A stretch of DNA of 64,000 bases from Hydrogenophaga taeniospiralis CCUG 15921 (GCF_001592305.1 NZ_BCWR01000004.1:310001-374000); one strand, 5' to 3'. Positions 32,991 to 43,143 are shown, counted from the stretch's first letter. Made by a program: numbers and translations. Notes: a model not told the origin generated them from the letters alone.

Positions 32991-34484
32991 ATGGCACTGC
33001 CCACCGACCATTCCATCACCGCGCTGCGCGAACGCTATGGCGCGCGCTACCGCTGGCTGCTGCTGCTGTCGGTGATGGTGGGCACGATGGCGGCCATCAT
33101 GTCGTCGACCATCATCAACGTGGCGATCCCCGACATGAGCCAGCATTTCACGCTGGGCCAGGAGCGCGCGCAGTGGGCCACCTCGGGCTTCATGGCGGCC
33201 ATGACCGTGTCCATGCTGACCACGCCCTGGCTGCTTGCTCGCTACGGCTACCGGCGCACCTACGCGGGCTGCATGTGGCTGCTGATGGCCGGGGGCGTGG
33301 CCGGTGGTATCGCCAACCACTTCCCGCTCGTGCTGGCCGCGCGCGTGGCCGAGGGCCTGGCCGCGGGGGTGGTGCAGCCGATTCCGGCCATCATCATCCT
33401 GCGCGCCTTCGAGCCGCACGAGCAGGGCCGCGCCAGCGGCATTTTCGGCATGGGCGTGGTGCTGGCCCCGGCCATCGGTCCCAGCATCGGCGGCCTGCTG
33501 GTCGATGGTTTTGGCTGGCGCTCGATCTTTTTCATGGTGGTGCCGTTCTGCCTGGCCTCGCTCTGGCTGGGGCGGCGTTTCGTACCAGCCACCGCGCCCG
33601 GGGGCGGCGCGGCCAATCCGCAGGGCGCGGGGCTGGACTGGCGCGGCCTGCTGCTGGCCGCCGCGGGCACGCTGTGCCTGCTCAACGGCCTGGTGCAGTT
33701 GCAGGGCGACACCCCGGCCCAGGGCTTGGCCCTGCTGGGCGGCGCGCTGGCGCTGCTGCTGGTCTTCGTGTGGCTGCAGCGGCGCACGCTCAAGGCCCGC
33801 CACCGCCGGCCCGACGAGGGCGTGGACCCCTTGATGAACCTCTCGCTGTTTGCCGACCGGCGTTTCGCCATGGGCAGCATCGTGGCCTTCATCTACGGCA
33901 TGGCGCTGTTCGGCTCCACCTACCTGCTGCCGGTCTACATGCAGATGGGCCTGGGCCTGTCGCCGTCCTACGTGGGCAGCATCCTGCTGCCGGCCGGGCT
34001 GGTGCTGGCGGTCACGATCGCCATCGTCGGGCGCCTGGCCGACCGGCAGCCCACGCACCGACTGGTGAGCGTGGGCCTGGTGCTGCTGGCGGCCTCGTTC
34101 GCGCTGATGGTGACCATCGACCTGCGCCAGCCCACACAGATCATTCCCCTGCTGGTGAGCTGGGCGATCCTGGGGCGCATCGGCCTGGGCTTCATCCTGC
34201 CCTCGCTCAACATCGGCGCCATGCGCGGCCTGGAGCGCAGCCACATCCCGCAGGGGTCGAGCGTGATCAACTTCCTGCGCATGCTCGGCGGCGCGGCCGG
34301 CGTGAGCCTGTGCGGCATCGTGCTCGAATGGCGCGTGTCCGCCCACGGTTTCCGCCTGGACACCGCCAACACCAGCCCCGAGCGGCTGGCGGCCTTCGGC
34401 GAGACCTTCCTGATGCTCGCGGCCATCTGCGCGCTGGCGGTGGTCGCCGCGTGGCGGCTGCGGGCGCAGCCCGCGGCCAGCTGA
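32991..34484 (+). CDS. DHA2 family major facilitator transporter
   Basis: This is a 497-residue protein with about 14 membrane helices, the usual number for the DHA2 (EmrB-like) drug:proton antiporters. Motifs seen are NVAIPDM in helix 1, LARYGYRRTYAGC after helix 2, and the motif-C-like GMGVVLAPAIGPSIGG in helix 5. It exports hydrophobic compounds; the substrate is unknown. The ATG at 32991 is preferred over the longer frame because it begins right before the first helix. No EmrA partner is adjacent. It is divergent from the two-component operon. Confidence 0.9.
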   Translation: MALPTDHSITALRERYGARYRWLLLLSVMVGTMAAIMSSTIINVAIPDMSQHFTLGQERAQWATSGFMAAMTVSMLTTPWLLARYGYRRTYAGCMWLLMAGGVAGGIANHFPLVLAARVAEGLAAGVVQPIPAIIILRAFEPHEQGRASGIFGMGVVLAPAIGPSIGGLLVDGFGWRSIFFMVVPFCLASLWLGRRFVPATAPGGGAANPQGAGLDWRGLLLAAAGTLCLLNGLVQLQGDTPAQGLALLGGALALLLVFVWLQRRTLKARHRRPDEGVDPLMNLSLFADRRFAMGSIVAFIYGMALFGSTYLLPVYMQMGLGLSPSYVGSILLPAGLVLAVTIAIVGRLADRQPTHRLVSVGLVLLAASFALMVTIDLRQPTQIIPLLVSWAILGRIGLGFILPSLNIGAMRGLERSHIPQGSSVINFLRMLGGAAGVSLCGIVLEWRVSAHGFRLDTANTSPERLAAFGETFLMLAAICALAVVAAWRLRAQPAAS

Positions 34485-34624
34485 TCCAGGGGTGGACCTG
34501 CACAACCCGACACAAGCGGCCCCGCCCCACAGCGAACAGTCCGCCGCACAATACGAGTTCCATCAACACCAAGCCTCCCGACCGAGGCACGGCGCCGGAG
34601 AGGGATCCCCCAATCCAGCACACG

Positions 34625-34701
34625 CCGTGGAACCGGCTTTGCCGGGCCACAGGGCGTGGTCCCCCCTTCCAGGGGGGAAGCCGCGCAGCGGCGCAGGGGG
34701 G
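34625..34701 (+). repeat. Three-hairpin intergenic repeat, copy 3 (before the YafJ gene)
   Basis: It reads CGTGGAACCGGCTTTGCCGG, CCCCCC/GGGGGG around TTCCA, and CCGC-GCA-GCGG, ending GCGCAGGGGGG seven bases before the ATG at 34709. It is the only copy whose G-rich end faces a start codon instead of a stop codon. Confidence 0.8.
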
Positions 34702-34708
34702 TCTTCCT

Positions 34709-35479
34709 ATGTGCCAACTGCTGGGTCTCAACTGCGCCACCCCCACCGACGCCTCGTTCAGCTTCACCGGTTTTTGCCAGCGCGGTGGCGCCACCGACCA
34801 CCACGCCGACGGCTGGGGCATCGCCTTCTTTGAAGGCCGCGGTCTGCGGCTGTTCGTGGACCACCAGTGCGCCGCCGAATCGCGCATGGCCGAGTTCCTG
34901 CGCAGCTACCCGCTCAAGAGCCGCAACATCATTGCCCATGTGCGCAAGGCCACCATCGGCGACGTGCGGCTGGAAAACGCCCACCCCTTCTCGCGCGAGC
35001 TCTGGGGCCGCCACTGGGTGTTCGCCCACAACGGCGACCTCAAGGACTACCAGCCCCGGCTGCACAGCCAGTTCCAGCCGGTGGGCACCACCGACAGCGA
35101 GCGCGCTTTCTGCTGGCTGATGCAGGAGCTCGCAAAGTCGCACGCCGGCCTGCCCAGCGTCGAAGAGCTCACGCTGACCCTGCGCGAGCTCCTGCCCCAG
35201 GTGCGGCGCTTTGGCAGCATCAACTTCCTGCTCTCCAACGGCGACGCACTCTGGGCGCACTGCAGCACCAAGCTGCACTACCTGGTGCGCCAGCACCCGT
35301 TCACCCAGGCCACGCTGATGGACCAGGACTGGACGGTGAATTTCGCCGAACTCAACCAGCCCGGCGACCGGGCGGCGGTGATCGTCACCACCCCCCTGAC
35401 CCGCAACGAACAATGGACCGCCTTCGAACCCGACGAACTCAAGGTGTTCGTGGACGGGCTGCCGGTGGAGGTGGCGTGA
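34709..35479 (+). CDS. Class II glutamine amidotransferase, YafJ-like
   Basis: This is a 256-residue Ntn-hydrolase-type amidotransferase. Removal of Met exposes Cys2 ([14 protein letters not shown]), the nucleophile, and the [18 protein letters not shown] and FAHNGDL segments form the glutamine site. YafJ-type proteins stand alone without a synthetase domain; their physiological acceptor is unknown. Start 34709 is fixed by the need for an N-terminal cysteine. The stop codon overlaps the SMR gene start by 4 bp. Confidence 0.9.
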   Translation: MCQLLGLNCATPTDASFSFTGFCQRGGATDHHADGWGIAFFEGRGLRLFVDHQCAAESRMAEFLRSYPLKSRNIIAHVRKATIGDVRLENAHPFSRELWGRHWVFAHNGDLKDYQPRLHSQFQPVGTTDSERAFCWLMQELAKSHAGLPSVEELTLTLRELLPQVRRFGSINFLLSNGDALWAHCSTKLHYLVRQHPFTQATLMDQDWTVNFAELNQPGDRAAVIVTTPLTRNEQWTAFEPDELKVFVDGLPVEVA

Positions 35480-35805
35480 ACGCCTGGTTCACCCTGGGCC
35501 TGGCCATCGTGGCCGAAGTGGTCGGCACCAGCGCGCTCAAGGCCAGCGACGGATTCACCCGGCTGGGGCCATCGGCCATCGTGGTGGTGGGTTATGCGGT
35601 GGCGTTCTACTGCCTCTCGCTGGTGCTCAAGTCGCTGCCGGTGGGTGTCACGTATGCGGTCTGGTCGGGTCTGGGCATCGTGCTCATCACCGTGGCGGCC
35701 TTCGTGATCTATGGCCAGAGGATCGACCTGCCCGGCCTGATCGGCATGGGCCTGATCATCGCCGGCGTGGTGGTGCTCAACGTGTTTTCCAAGGCGGCCC
35801 ACTGA
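35476..35805 (+). CDS. SMR family multidrug/compatible-solute transporter (EmrE-like)
   Basis: This 109-residue protein has four membrane helices and the essential Glu14 in [25 protein letters not shown] in helix 3 and the short loops match the EmrE/SugE family, which work as antiparallel dimers and exchange protons for cations. The start is GTG at 35476, overlapping the amidotransferase stop (GTGA). The gene ends 27 bp before the convergent gene at 35833. Confidence 0.92.
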   Translation: MNAWFTLGLAIVAEVVGTSALKASDGFTRLGPSAIVVVGYAVAFYCLSLVLKSLPVGVTYAVWSGLGIVLITVAAFVIYGQRIDLPGLIGMGLIIAGVVVLNVFSKAAH

Positions 35806-35832
35806 AGCACGGGCGCGAGGGCGGTGTTCTGC

Positions 35833-36432
35833 TCAAAGCACCTTGAACAGCTTCTCGCGCAGCTCCGGCAGGCGCCTGGCGCCCATGCCGTGGTTCGACA
35901 TGCTGCTCTCCCAGGCCAGGTAGACCTCGCGCAACTGCTCCGTGGTCTGGGCGCGGGAGATGTCGCTCACCAGCGAGATGCGCATGTTCTGGCCGATGAT
36001 GGAATTGACCGAATTGACCATGAAGTTGCGCGCCATCTCGTTGTCTTTCGCCTCGCGCGCATCGGCGGGCGGCAGCGCGGTGAGCGCATCCGAGCCGGTC
36101 GTCTCGGCGGGTTCGCCCTCGGGCTCCAACTCCACATCCACCACCGACTCAGGTCCGGGCTGCGGCTCGGTGGCCGGCACCCTTGCCGCGGCTCGCTGCG
36201 GGGCTTCCCGGGCCTCCACGCAACCGAGCGCCAGCAACTGGCCAAGCACGTCGGCAATGTCGGCGCCGCCCGACAGGAACACGCCCAGCTCGGCGCCCGT
36301 GCGTTTGCCGTCGACCAGCACCAGCGTGCGGCGCACCAAAGGTGACAGGCCGAGCGAACGGGTCTGGATCTCCTGTTGACCGAGGGTGGTCTTGGCAAAA
36401 ATGGTGGTGGTCAGGTCCAGGGTATCGGGCAT
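35833..36432 (-). CDS. Conserved hypothetical protein, 199 aa
   Basis: This cytosolic protein has two parts. Residues 1-80 (FAKTTLGQQEIQTRSLGL, then RTLVLVDGKRTGAELGVFL) look like a small alpha/beta module. Residues 105-199 are helical (RNFMVNSVNSIIGQNMRISL, then LREVYLAWESSMSN), joined by an acidic Pro/Glu-rich linker. I do not recognise a named domain, but the conserved-looking blocks are typical of Burkholderiales-specific proteins. It stands alone, convergent with the SMR gene and 205 bp upstream of the VF530 gene on the same strand. Confidence 0.7.
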   Translation of the reverse strand: MPDTLDLTTTIFAKTTLGQQEIQTRSLGLSPLVRRTLVLVDGKRTGAELGVFLSGGADIADVLGQLLALGCVEAREAPQRAAARVPATEPQPGPESVVDVELEPEGEPAETTGSDALTALPPADAREAKDNEMARNFMVNSVNSIIGQNMRISLVSDISRAQTTEQLREVYLAWESSMSNHGMGARRLPELREKLFKVL

Positions 36433-36637
36433 GAGAGATCGCAAAAGGCGCAAAAAATGGGGAACCCCCTACCCTATGGCTTGTACCGCAGCCCGGCCCC
36501 CACCACAAGGCGGGCTTGCCCGATCTGACCCGAAAAGCACCACTTTCGACTGACAACGCCGACCCCGCCGCGGCCTGCGGGCCGGCCCTGGCGTGGTTCG
36601 CGCACGACAGGCCTTGCCGGCGGACGCCGCCACGCCG

Positions 36638-36913
36638 TCAGCGGGTCTGCCGGCCCGCCGCCCGACTGCGCTCGCGCAGCATGAACAGGTACAGGCCTTC
36701 CACCTTCTCGCGCGCCCAGGGCGTCTTGCGCAGGAAACGCAGGCTCGACCCCACGCTCGGGTCCACGTTGAAACAGCGCACCGGGATGCGCTGACCCAGC
36801 TCTTCCCAGCCGTAGTGCTCAGCCAGCGCGGTGACGATGGCCTCCAGCGTCAGGCCGTGCAGCGGGTTGCGTGGCTGCTTGATCGGCTCTGCGGGTTTTT
36901 CAATGTCGCTCAT
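36638..36913 (-). CDS. VF530-type small DNA-binding protein
   Basis: This 91-residue protein matches the VF530 family: [40 protein letters not shown] and [17 protein letters not shown]. Members are small proteins described as DNA binding from structure; the cell role is unknown. Its ATG overlaps the gshB stop (ATGA at 36910-36913), so it is translated with gshB. Confidence 0.9.
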   Translation of the reverse strand: MSDIEKPAEPIKQPRNPLHGLTLEAIVTALAEHYGWEELGQRIPVRCFNVDPSVGSSLRFLRKTPWAREKVEGLYLFMLRERSRAAGRQTR

Positions 36914-37860
36914 GTCAGTGCATGCTCGAGCGCATCGACAAACATCGCCGGCACGTCGAACCCGGTCTGCTCGGTGATCTCCTGGAAGCAGGTCGGGCTG
37001 GTCACGTTGATCTCGGTCACGCTGTTGCCGATCATGTCCAGCCCCACGAGCAGCAGGCCGCGCGCGGCCAGCGTGGGCGCGATGGCCTCGGCCACCGCGC
37101 GGTCGGCGTCGCTCAGGGGCTGCGCCACGCCCTTGCCGCCCGCCGCGAGGTTGCCGCGCACCTCGTTGCCTTGCGGGATGCGCGCCAGCACGAAGGGTGC
37201 GACCTTCCCGCCGATCAGCAGCAGGCGCTTGTCGCCGTCCACGATCTGCGGCAGGTAGCGCTGCACCATCACACTGGTGGCGCCGCCCTGGTTGAGCGTT
37301 TCGATGATGGAGCCCAGGTTCATGCCGTCGGGGCCGACGCGGAAGATGCCCATGCCGCCCATGCCGTCGAGCGGCTTGAGGATGATGTCCCGGTGTTCGG
37401 CGTGGAAAGCGCGGATCGCTTCGGCCTGACGTGTCACCAGCGTGGGCGGCGCGAAGCGGGCGAACTCCATGAGGGCGAGCTTTTCCGGGTGATCGCGCAG
37501 CGCGCGCGGGCTGTTGAACACGCGTGCGCCTTCGCGTTCGGCCTGCTCCAGCAGGTGGGTGGCGTAGAAGAACTCGCTGTCGAACGGCGGGTCCTTGCGC
37601 ATGATCACGGCGTTGAAACCGTGCAGCGGTTCGATGGCTTCGCGGCTGACCCGGAACCATGCCTCGGCATCGCCCGTGAGCGAGATGTGGCGTACCTTGG
37701 CGCTCACCGGCTGGCCGCTTTGCCAGGCCATGTGCTGCGGCTCGGTCGCGGCCAGGGTGTGGCCACGCCGCTGCAACTCGCGCATCATGGCGAAGGTGGT
37801 GTCCTTGTAGATCTTGAAAGACGCGAGCGGGTCGGCAACGAAGAGAATGTTCATGGGCAT
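36910..37860 (-). CDS. gshB: Glutathione synthetase
   Basis: This 316-residue ATP-grasp enzyme joins gamma-glutamylcysteine and glycine. Family marks are the N-terminal [55 protein letters not shown] in the ATP-binding lid and [13 protein letters not shown] near the end. Two starts, ATG 37860 and ATG 37854, give MPMN or MN. The gene lies two genes downstream of gshA, with the potassium transporter kup between them, and overlaps the small VF530 gene. Confidence 0.96.
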   Translation of the reverse strand: MPMNILFVADPLASFKIYKDTTFAMMRELQRRGHTLAATEPQHMAWQSGQPVSAKVRHISLTGDAEAWFRVSREAIEPLHGFNAVIMRKDPPFDSEFFYATHLLEQAEREGARVFNSPRALRDHPEKLALMEFARFAPPTLVTRQAEAIRAFHAEHRDIILKPLDGMGGMGIFRVGPDGMNLGSIIETLNQGGATSVMVQRYLPQIVDGDKRLLLIGGKVAPFVLARIPQGNEVRGNLAAGGKGVAQPLSDADRAVAEAIAPTLAARGLLLVGLDMIGNSVTEINVTSPTCFQEITEQTGFDVPAMFVDALEHALT

Positions 37861-37964
37861 GGTCGGGTGGCTTTTCGGACAGCCCCGTACTGTTGCACAA
37901 ACAGCGCCAACGCGCCGGCAGGCGCGCCCCGATCCCGTAGGCCGCGGCCTGAAACGGACCGCGT

Positions 37965-39833
37965 TCAGATCTCTATTTTGGAACCCAGCTCGATCACCGC
38001 ATTGCTCGGCAGGTTCAGGAACTCGGCCGCAGCGCCCGCGTTGTGGTGCATCTGGGCGAAGATCTTTTCGCGCCAGGGCGCCATGCCGCTGCCCAGGGTG
38101 GGCACGACCAGGTCGCGGGAGAGGAAGTAGCTGGTGGCCATGGGTTCGAGCTCACAACCCCGCCCGCTCATGAGCTGCAGCGCCTTGGGCACATCCGGAT
38201 CGTTCTTGAAACCGTAGTGGATCGCCACCTGCCAGCAGTCGTGGCCCAGCGGCTCCACGGCCAGCCGTTTGTCGAGCCCGATCCAGGGCACTTCGTGGTT
38301 GCGCACGGTCACGAACAGGTTCTGCTCGTGCAGCACCTTGTTGTGCTTGAGGTTGTGCAGCAGCGCATTGGGCACGGTGCCGGCCTCGGCCGTGAGGAAC
38401 ACCGCCGTGCCTTCGACGCGTGTGGGCGGCGCCATGAACACCGATTCGAGAAAGCTGTCGAGCGCGATGGATTCGGCCTGCTGCTTTTTCGACAGCAGCT
38501 CGCGGCCTCGCTTCCAGGTCATCATCAGCGTGAACACCACGCCACCGATCAGCAGCGGGAACCAGCCGCCGGCGAACAGCTTGAGCAGGTTGGAGCTGAA
38601 GAAGGCCAGATCGACCATGAAGAAAAACCCGGTGGCCATCAGGCACAGCCACAGCGGGTATTTCCAGCCGTAGCGGATCACGAAGAAGGTGAGCACGGTG
38701 GTGATCAGCATGTCCAGCGTCACGGCGATGCCGTAGGCCGCGGCCAGGTTGGTGGACGACTTGAACATCACCACCGCCAGCACGATGGCGGCAAACAGGC
38801 CCCAGTTGACGAGGGGCAGGTAGATCTGGCCGGTGTCGTGCACGCTGGTGTGCTGCACGTTCAGGCGCGGCAGGTAGCCGAGCTGCACCGCCTGCTTGGT
38901 AACGCTGAAGGCGCCCGAGATCAGCGCCTGCGAGGCGATCACCGTAGCCATGGTAGCCAGCCCCACAAGGGGCAGCAGCGCCCAGTCGGGCGCCATGTTG
39001 TAGAACGGGTTTTTCACCGCGGCGGGGTCGGCCAGCAGCAGCGCACCCTGGCCGAAGTAGTTCAGCGTCAGGCAGGGCATGACGATGGCGAACCAGGCCA
39101 CGCGGATCGGCTTCTTGCCGAAGTGCCCCATGTCGGCGTAGAGCGCTTCGCCACCGGTCACGCACAGCACCACGGCGCCGAGGATGATGAAGGTGGTGCC
39201 CGGCTGCTGCCACATGAAGCGCAGTGCGTGGTGCGGGCTCAGCGCCGCCAGGATCTCGGGATGGCCGATGATGTGCGACACACCCAGCACCGCAATCGCC
39301 AGAAACCACAGCACCGTGATCGGGCCGAAGAACTTGCCGATGCCGCCGGTGCCGCGTTTCTGCACGAAAAACAGGCCGAACAGCACCACCAGCGTGATCG
39401 GCACCACGTACTGCTTGAAGGCCGGCGACACCACCTCCAGGCCCTCGACCGCCGAGAGCACCGAGATCGCCGGGGTGATGACGCCGTCGCCATAGAACAG
39501 CGAGGTGCCGAAGATGCCGATGGCGAGCAGCCATTTGCGCAGCTCGGGCCGGTCTTTCACCGCCTGCGAGGCCAGCGCCAGCATGGCGATCAGGCCGCCT
39601 TCACCCGCGTTGTCGGCGCGCAGCACCAGCACCACGTATTTGAGCGAGACGATGACCGTGAGGGTCCAGAAAACGATGGACAGCACGCCATAGACGTTGT
39701 CGTGCGTGAAGGGCACATGGCCGGACCCGAAGATTTCCTTGATGGCGTACAGCACGCTGGTGCCGATATCGCCATACACCACACCGATGGCGCCCAGGGT
39801 GAGCGCGGCGAGCGAAGACTTGTTGCTGGACAC
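37965..39833 (-). CDS. kup: Kup family potassium uptake protein
   Basis: From GTG 39833 this is 622 residues, exactly the usual Kup length. It has twelve membrane helices, beginning [17 protein letters not shown], then [36 protein letters not shown] and [18 protein letters not shown], and a cytosolic C-terminal domain from about 445. It is a proton-coupled potassium importer in the inner membrane. The longer open frame upstream has no family similarity. The start follows a hairpin and a run of seven T's. It lies between gshA and gshB on the same strand. Confidence 0.95.
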   Translation of the reverse strand: MSSNKSSLAALTLGAIGVVYGDIGTSVLYAIKEIFGSGHVPFTHDNVYGVLSIVFWTLTVIVSLKYVVLVLRADNAGEGGLIAMLALASQAVKDRPELRKWLLAIGIFGTSLFYGDGVITPAISVLSAVEGLEVVSPAFKQYVVPITLVVLFGLFFVQKRGTGGIGKFFGPITVLWFLAIAVLGVSHIIGHPEILAALSPHHALRFMWQQPGTTFIILGAVVLCVTGGEALYADMGHFGKKPIRVAWFAIVMPCLTLNYFGQGALLLADPAAVKNPFYNMAPDWALLPLVGLATMATVIASQALISGAFSVTKQAVQLGYLPRLNVQHTSVHDTGQIYLPLVNWGLFAAIVLAVVMFKSSTNLAAAYGIAVTLDMLITTVLTFFVIRYGWKYPLWLCLMATGFFFMVDLAFFSSNLLKLFAGGWFPLLIGGVVFTLMMTWKRGRELLSKKQQAESIALDSFLESVFMAPPTRVEGTAVFLTAEAGTVPNALLHNLKHNKVLHEQNLFVTVRNHEVPWIGLDKRLAVEPLGHDCWQVAIHYGFKNDPDVPKALQLMSGRGCELEPMATSYFLSRDLVVPTLGSGMAPWREKIFAQMHHNAGAAAEFLNLPSNAVIELGSKIEI

Positions 39834-39863
39834 AAAAAAATACCCGGGACTGGTCTGCCCGGG
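39834..39863 (-). terminator. Terminator-like hairpin directly before the kup start
   Basis: On the minus strand CCCGGG (39863-39858) can pair with CCCGGG (39848-39843) across a 9-base loop, followed by TA and seven T's that run into the GTG start. This is a terminator shape placed where it would stop gshA read-through or attenuate kup. The stem is only six or seven pairs. Confidence 0.45.
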
Positions 39864-40047
39864 CTCGGCTGTCAGGATGGGGCCGATTCTGCGCCCGCAG
39901 GCCGCGCGCCGCCAGTGGGGGGGTATCGCCGAAAAGGCCAGTGCGTGACAAATGTTGCGGTGCAGCAACTCAAAACGCGAGAGGTACCCCCACCCAGAAC
40001 ATCGCGGAACCCCGACCTTTCCGGAGCGGCGAGCCAACAACCAGGAT

Positions 40048-40207
40048 GCGGTGGAACCGGCTCTGCCGGGCCACTCGCATCGCCCCCTTGAGGGGGCTGA
40101 GGACCGCGGCTCCAAGCCTGCCTGCGCAGGCTTGGACGGGACGAAGAGTCATCGGCTCCGACGATGACGCGGCCTGCAAGGCACGCGCCGCAGGCGCGGC
40201 GCGGGGG
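40048..40207 (+). repeat. Three-hairpin intergenic repeat, copy 4, split by an insertion
   Basis: The first two hairpins (CCGGC/GCCGG; CCCCC-TTGA-GGGGG) lie at 40048-40100. The third (CGCGCC-GCA-GGCGCG) lies at 40180-40207 and touches the gshA stop codon. About 80 bp between them contain a separate perfect hairpin, CCAAGCCTGC (40112-40121) with GCAGGCTTGG (40126-40135). With the kup leader this fills the 374 bp between gshA and kup; no gene was found there. Confidence 0.75.
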
Positions 40208-41500
40208 TCACTCGTAGACTTCTGCGTCCGGATCGGTCGCTTCCAGCTCGTAGCTGGCCGCCAGCATGGCCAACCGGCCGATCACGCCATACATGTAGAA
40301 ACGGTTGGGCACGCTGGCGCCGGGTTTCACGCCGGGCTGCGGCAGCTGCGCGCTCTGCTCGAACGCCAGCGGCACGAAGCTCGAGCCCGGGGCGCTCAGG
40401 TTTTCATCGGCGCCGCGCTGCGCGTGCACACGGTAGAAACCGCCCACCACGTAGCGGTCCATCATGTAGACCACCGGCTCGGCCACCGCGGTGTTGATGC
40501 GTTCGTTGGTCAACACCCCTTCCTGGATGATGACCTCGGTGACCGGCTGACCGGCCTGCACCGTGCCCATGCGCTCGCGCGCCTGGGGGCTCAACGCGTC
40601 GATGTCCTTGGCGTCGCGCACGGTCAGGATGCCCATGCCGCCGGTGCCGTTGTCGGCCTTGACCACCACGAACGGCTTCTCGTTGATGCCGTATTCCTTG
40701 TACTTGCGGCGGATCTTGCCCAGCAGCGCGTCGGTGTTGCTGCGCAGGCACTCCAGCCCGTGTTCCTCGGCGAAATTCACCTCGCCGCACTGGTTGAACA
40801 TGGGGTTGATGAGCCAGTGGTCCATGCCCAGCAGCTTGCCGAAGCGTTTGGACACTTCTTCATACGCCTTGAAATGGGCGCTCTTGCGCCGCGTGCCCCA
40901 GCCCGCGTGCAGCGGCGGCAGCAGGTACTGCTCGTGCAGGTCTTCCAGAATGCCGGGCACGCCCGCGCTCAGGTCGTTGTTGAGCAGGATGGTGCAGGGG
41001 TCGAAATGCTTGAGGCCCAGGCGCCGCTTGCTGCGGATCAGCGGCTCCAGCGTGACCGACTCGCCACCCGGCAGGTCGATCGTGGTGGGCGCCTTGATGT
41101 CGTTGGACAGCGAGCCCAGGCGCACGTTGAGGCCGGCCATGTAGAAGATGCGCTGCAACTGGGCCAGGTTGCTCAGGTAGAAGGTGTCGCGCGTGTTCTC
41201 GGGCACCAGCAGCAGGTTCTTGGCCTCGGGGCAGATCTTCTCGATCGCGGCCATGGCCGCCTGCACCGCCAGCGGCAGCATCTCGGGCGTGAGGTGGTTC
41301 CAGCCGCCGGGGTAGAGGTTGGTGTCCACCGGCGCGAGCTTGAAGCCGGCGTTGCGCACGTCCACCGAGGAATAGAACGGCGGGGTGTGCTCCATCCACT
41401 CCAGCCGGAACCAGCGCTCAATCACCGGGGTGGACTCCAGGATGCGCTGTTCCAGTTCGTTGATGGGGCCGGTGAGAGCGGTGACGAGGTGCGGAACCAT
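40208..41500 (-). CDS. gshA: Glutamate-cysteine ligase, Thiobacillus/Acidithiobacillus-type GshA
   Basis: This 430-residue enzyme makes gamma-glutamylcysteine, the first step of glutathione synthesis. It belongs to the beta-proteobacterial/acidithiobacillus type rather than the E. coli type, as seen from FYSSVDVRNAGFKLAPVDTN, LYPGGWNHLTPEM, NPMFNQCGEVNFAEEHG and VVVKADNGTGGMGILTV. The ATG at 41500 is preceded by AAGG and by a plausible promoter; longer frames to 41602 are not needed. Downstream, in order, come kup and gshB. Confidence 0.94.
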   Translation of the reverse strand: MVPHLVTALTGPINELEQRILESTPVIERWFRLEWMEHTPPFYSSVDVRNAGFKLAPVDTNLYPGGWNHLTPEMLPLAVQAAMAAIEKICPEAKNLLLVPENTRDTFYLSNLAQLQRIFYMAGLNVRLGSLSNDIKAPTTIDLPGGESVTLEPLIRSKRRLGLKHFDPCTILLNNDLSAGVPGILEDLHEQYLLPPLHAGWGTRRKSAHFKAYEEVSKRFGKLLGMDHWLINPMFNQCGEVNFAEEHGLECLRSNTDALLGKIRRKYKEYGINEKPFVVVKADNGTGGMGILTVRDAKDIDALSPQARERMGTVQAGQPVTEVIIQEGVLTNERINTAVAEPVVYMMDRYVVGGFYRVHAQRGADENLSAPGSSFVPLAFEQSAQLPQPGVKPGASVPNRFYMYGVIGRLAMLAASYELEATDPDAEVYE

Positions 41501-41529
41501 GTGGACCTTATGTGAGAGCTTCCGCGACC

Positions 41530-41558
41530 ATTGTAGGGACCGGAAGTTGCGATCGAAA
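41530..41558 (-). promoter_or_regulatory. Possible promoter of gshA
   Basis: On the minus strand TACAAT (41535-41530) lies 30 bp before the ATG, with TTTCGA 17 bp further upstream. The -10 is good and the -35 is weak. Confidence 0.35.
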
Positions 41559-41661
41559 GGCGGAAATGGGGGCGATCGGCGCGCCTGCAAGGCAGGCGCC
41601 AAAGATATTCAATCGTTCACCACAAGCCTTCGGCAAACGAAGTGCCCCATGTCAAAGGCAA

Positions 41662-41734
41662 CGCGGAACCGGCTTCGCCGTGCCGCTGGTGTCGCCCCCC
41701 TCAAGGGGGGTGGCGCCGAAGGCGACGCGGGGGG
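41662..41734 (+). repeat. Three-hairpin intergenic repeat, copy 5 (after proA)
   Basis: It reads CGCGGAACCGGCTTCGCCG, CCCCCC-TCAA-GGGGGG and CGCC-GAA-GGCG, ending GCGGGGGG at the proA stop codon. It lies between proA and gshA, which are on the same strand. Confidence 0.8.
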
Positions 41735-43015
41735 TCAGCTTCTGATTTCGCCTTCGCCCAACACAACGTATTTCAGGGACGTGAGTCCTTCGACCCCCAC
41801 CGGACCCCGGGCGTGGAATTTGTCGGTGGAGATGCCGATTTCGGCGCCCAGGCCGAACTCGAAACCGTCGGCGAAGCGGGTGCTCGCATTCACCATGACG
41901 CTGGCCGAGTCCACCTCGCGCAGGAAACGTTGGGCGTGCATGTGGTTGGTGGTGAGGATGGCGTCGGTGTGGTGGCTGCTGTAGTGGTTGATGTGGGCGA
42001 TGGCTTCGTCCACGCCGTCGACGATCTTCACGCTGATCACCGGCGCCAGGTATTCCTCGCTCCAGTCCTGCTCACTGGCGGCGGTCACGTTCGCACCCGG
42101 CACGGCGGCCAGGATCGCCATGGCTTCGGGGCAGCCGCGCATTTCCACGCCCTTGGCGGCATAGATGGCGCCGATCTTCGGCAGGAAGTCCTTGGCCACG
42201 CCGCGCGCCACCAGCAGGCTTTCGGTGGCGTTGCAGGGGCTGTATTTCTGGGTCTTGGCGTTGTCGGCCACGGTCACGGCCATGGCGACGTCGCAGGGGT
42301 CGTCCACGTAGGTGTGGCAGTTGCCGTCCAGGTGTTTGATGACGGGCACCTTGGCCTCGGCGCTGATGCGCTCGATCAGGCCCTTGCCGCCGCGCGGGAT
42401 GATCACGTCCACGTACTGCGGCATGGCGATGAGCTGGCCCACGGCGGCGCGGTCGGTGGTGGGCACGAGCTGCACCGCGTCGGCCGGCAGGCCGGCGGCC
42501 ACCAGCGCCTGCTGCACCAGCGCGGCCAGGGCGCGGTTGGAGTCGATGGCCTCCGAGCCGCCGCGCAGGATGCAGGCGTTGCCGCTCTTGATGGACAGGC
42601 TCGCGGCCTCGATGGTCACGTTGGGCCGGCTCTCGTAGATCATGCCGAACACCCCGATGGGCACGCGCATCTGGCCCACACGGATGCCGCTGGGCATCTG
42701 CTTCAGGCCGGAGATGTCGCCAATGATGTCGGGCATGGCCGCGAGCTGCTCGCAGCCCTGGGCGCAGGTCTCGATCACCTTGGGCGTGAGCTTGAGGCGA
42801 TCCACCATGGGCTCGCTCAGGCCGGCGGCGCGGGCCCGCTCCAGGTCTTTCGCGTTCTCCCCCTGCAGCGCGTCCACGCTGTCGCGCAGCAGCGCGGCCA
42901 GGCTACGCAGCGCGCGCAGCTTGGTGGCCGCGCTGGCCTTGGCCATGAGCGCCGAGGCCGTCTTGGCCTGCAGCCCCAGGGTGTTCATGAGTTCGGTGGT
43001 GTTGGTCGCGTTCAT
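41735..43015 (-). CDS. proA: Gamma-glutamyl phosphate reductase
   Basis: This 426-residue NADPH-dependent enzyme reduces gamma-glutamyl phosphate to the semialdehyde in proline synthesis. It has the ALDH-superfamily fold with [24 protein letters not shown] cofactor-site sequence (residues about 130-150), [19 protein letters not shown] and the catalytic cysteine in [13 protein letters not shown]. Length is as usual. No proB is adjacent. It is upstream of gshA on the same strand, separated by a repeat. Confidence 0.95.
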   Translation of the reverse strand: MNATNTTELMNTLGLQAKTASALMAKASAATKLRALRSLAALLRDSVDALQGENAKDLERARAAGLSEPMVDRLKLTPKVIETCAQGCEQLAAMPDIIGDISGLKQMPSGIRVGQMRVPIGVFGMIYESRPNVTIEAASLSIKSGNACILRGGSEAIDSNRALAALVQQALVAAGLPADAVQLVPTTDRAAVGQLIAMPQYVDVIIPRGGKGLIERISAEAKVPVIKHLDGNCHTYVDDPCDVAMAVTVADNAKTQKYSPCNATESLLVARGVAKDFLPKIGAIYAAKGVEMRGCPEAMAILAAVPGANVTAASEQDWSEEYLAPVISVKIVDGVDEAIAHINHYSSHHTDAILTTNHMHAQRFLREVDSASVMVNASTRFADGFEFGLGAEIGISTDKFHARGPVGVEGLTSLKYVVLGEGEIRS

Positions 43016-43143
43016 GCGGGAGATTTTCGCAGAGGCACCGGGTTTGCGGGTTGAAAAGGGCTCAAGCCGGCCCGCCAGGGGCCGATAGGGCTGGGAGACC
43101 TCTACAAATCCCGCGCATCCCGCGAACCTGCGCCACGCCCACC

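Noticed and set aside
36450..36475. Terminator-like GGGG/CCCC with T-run before the gene at 36432
   Set aside because: The stem is only four base pairs and sits upstream of a start; too weak to call.
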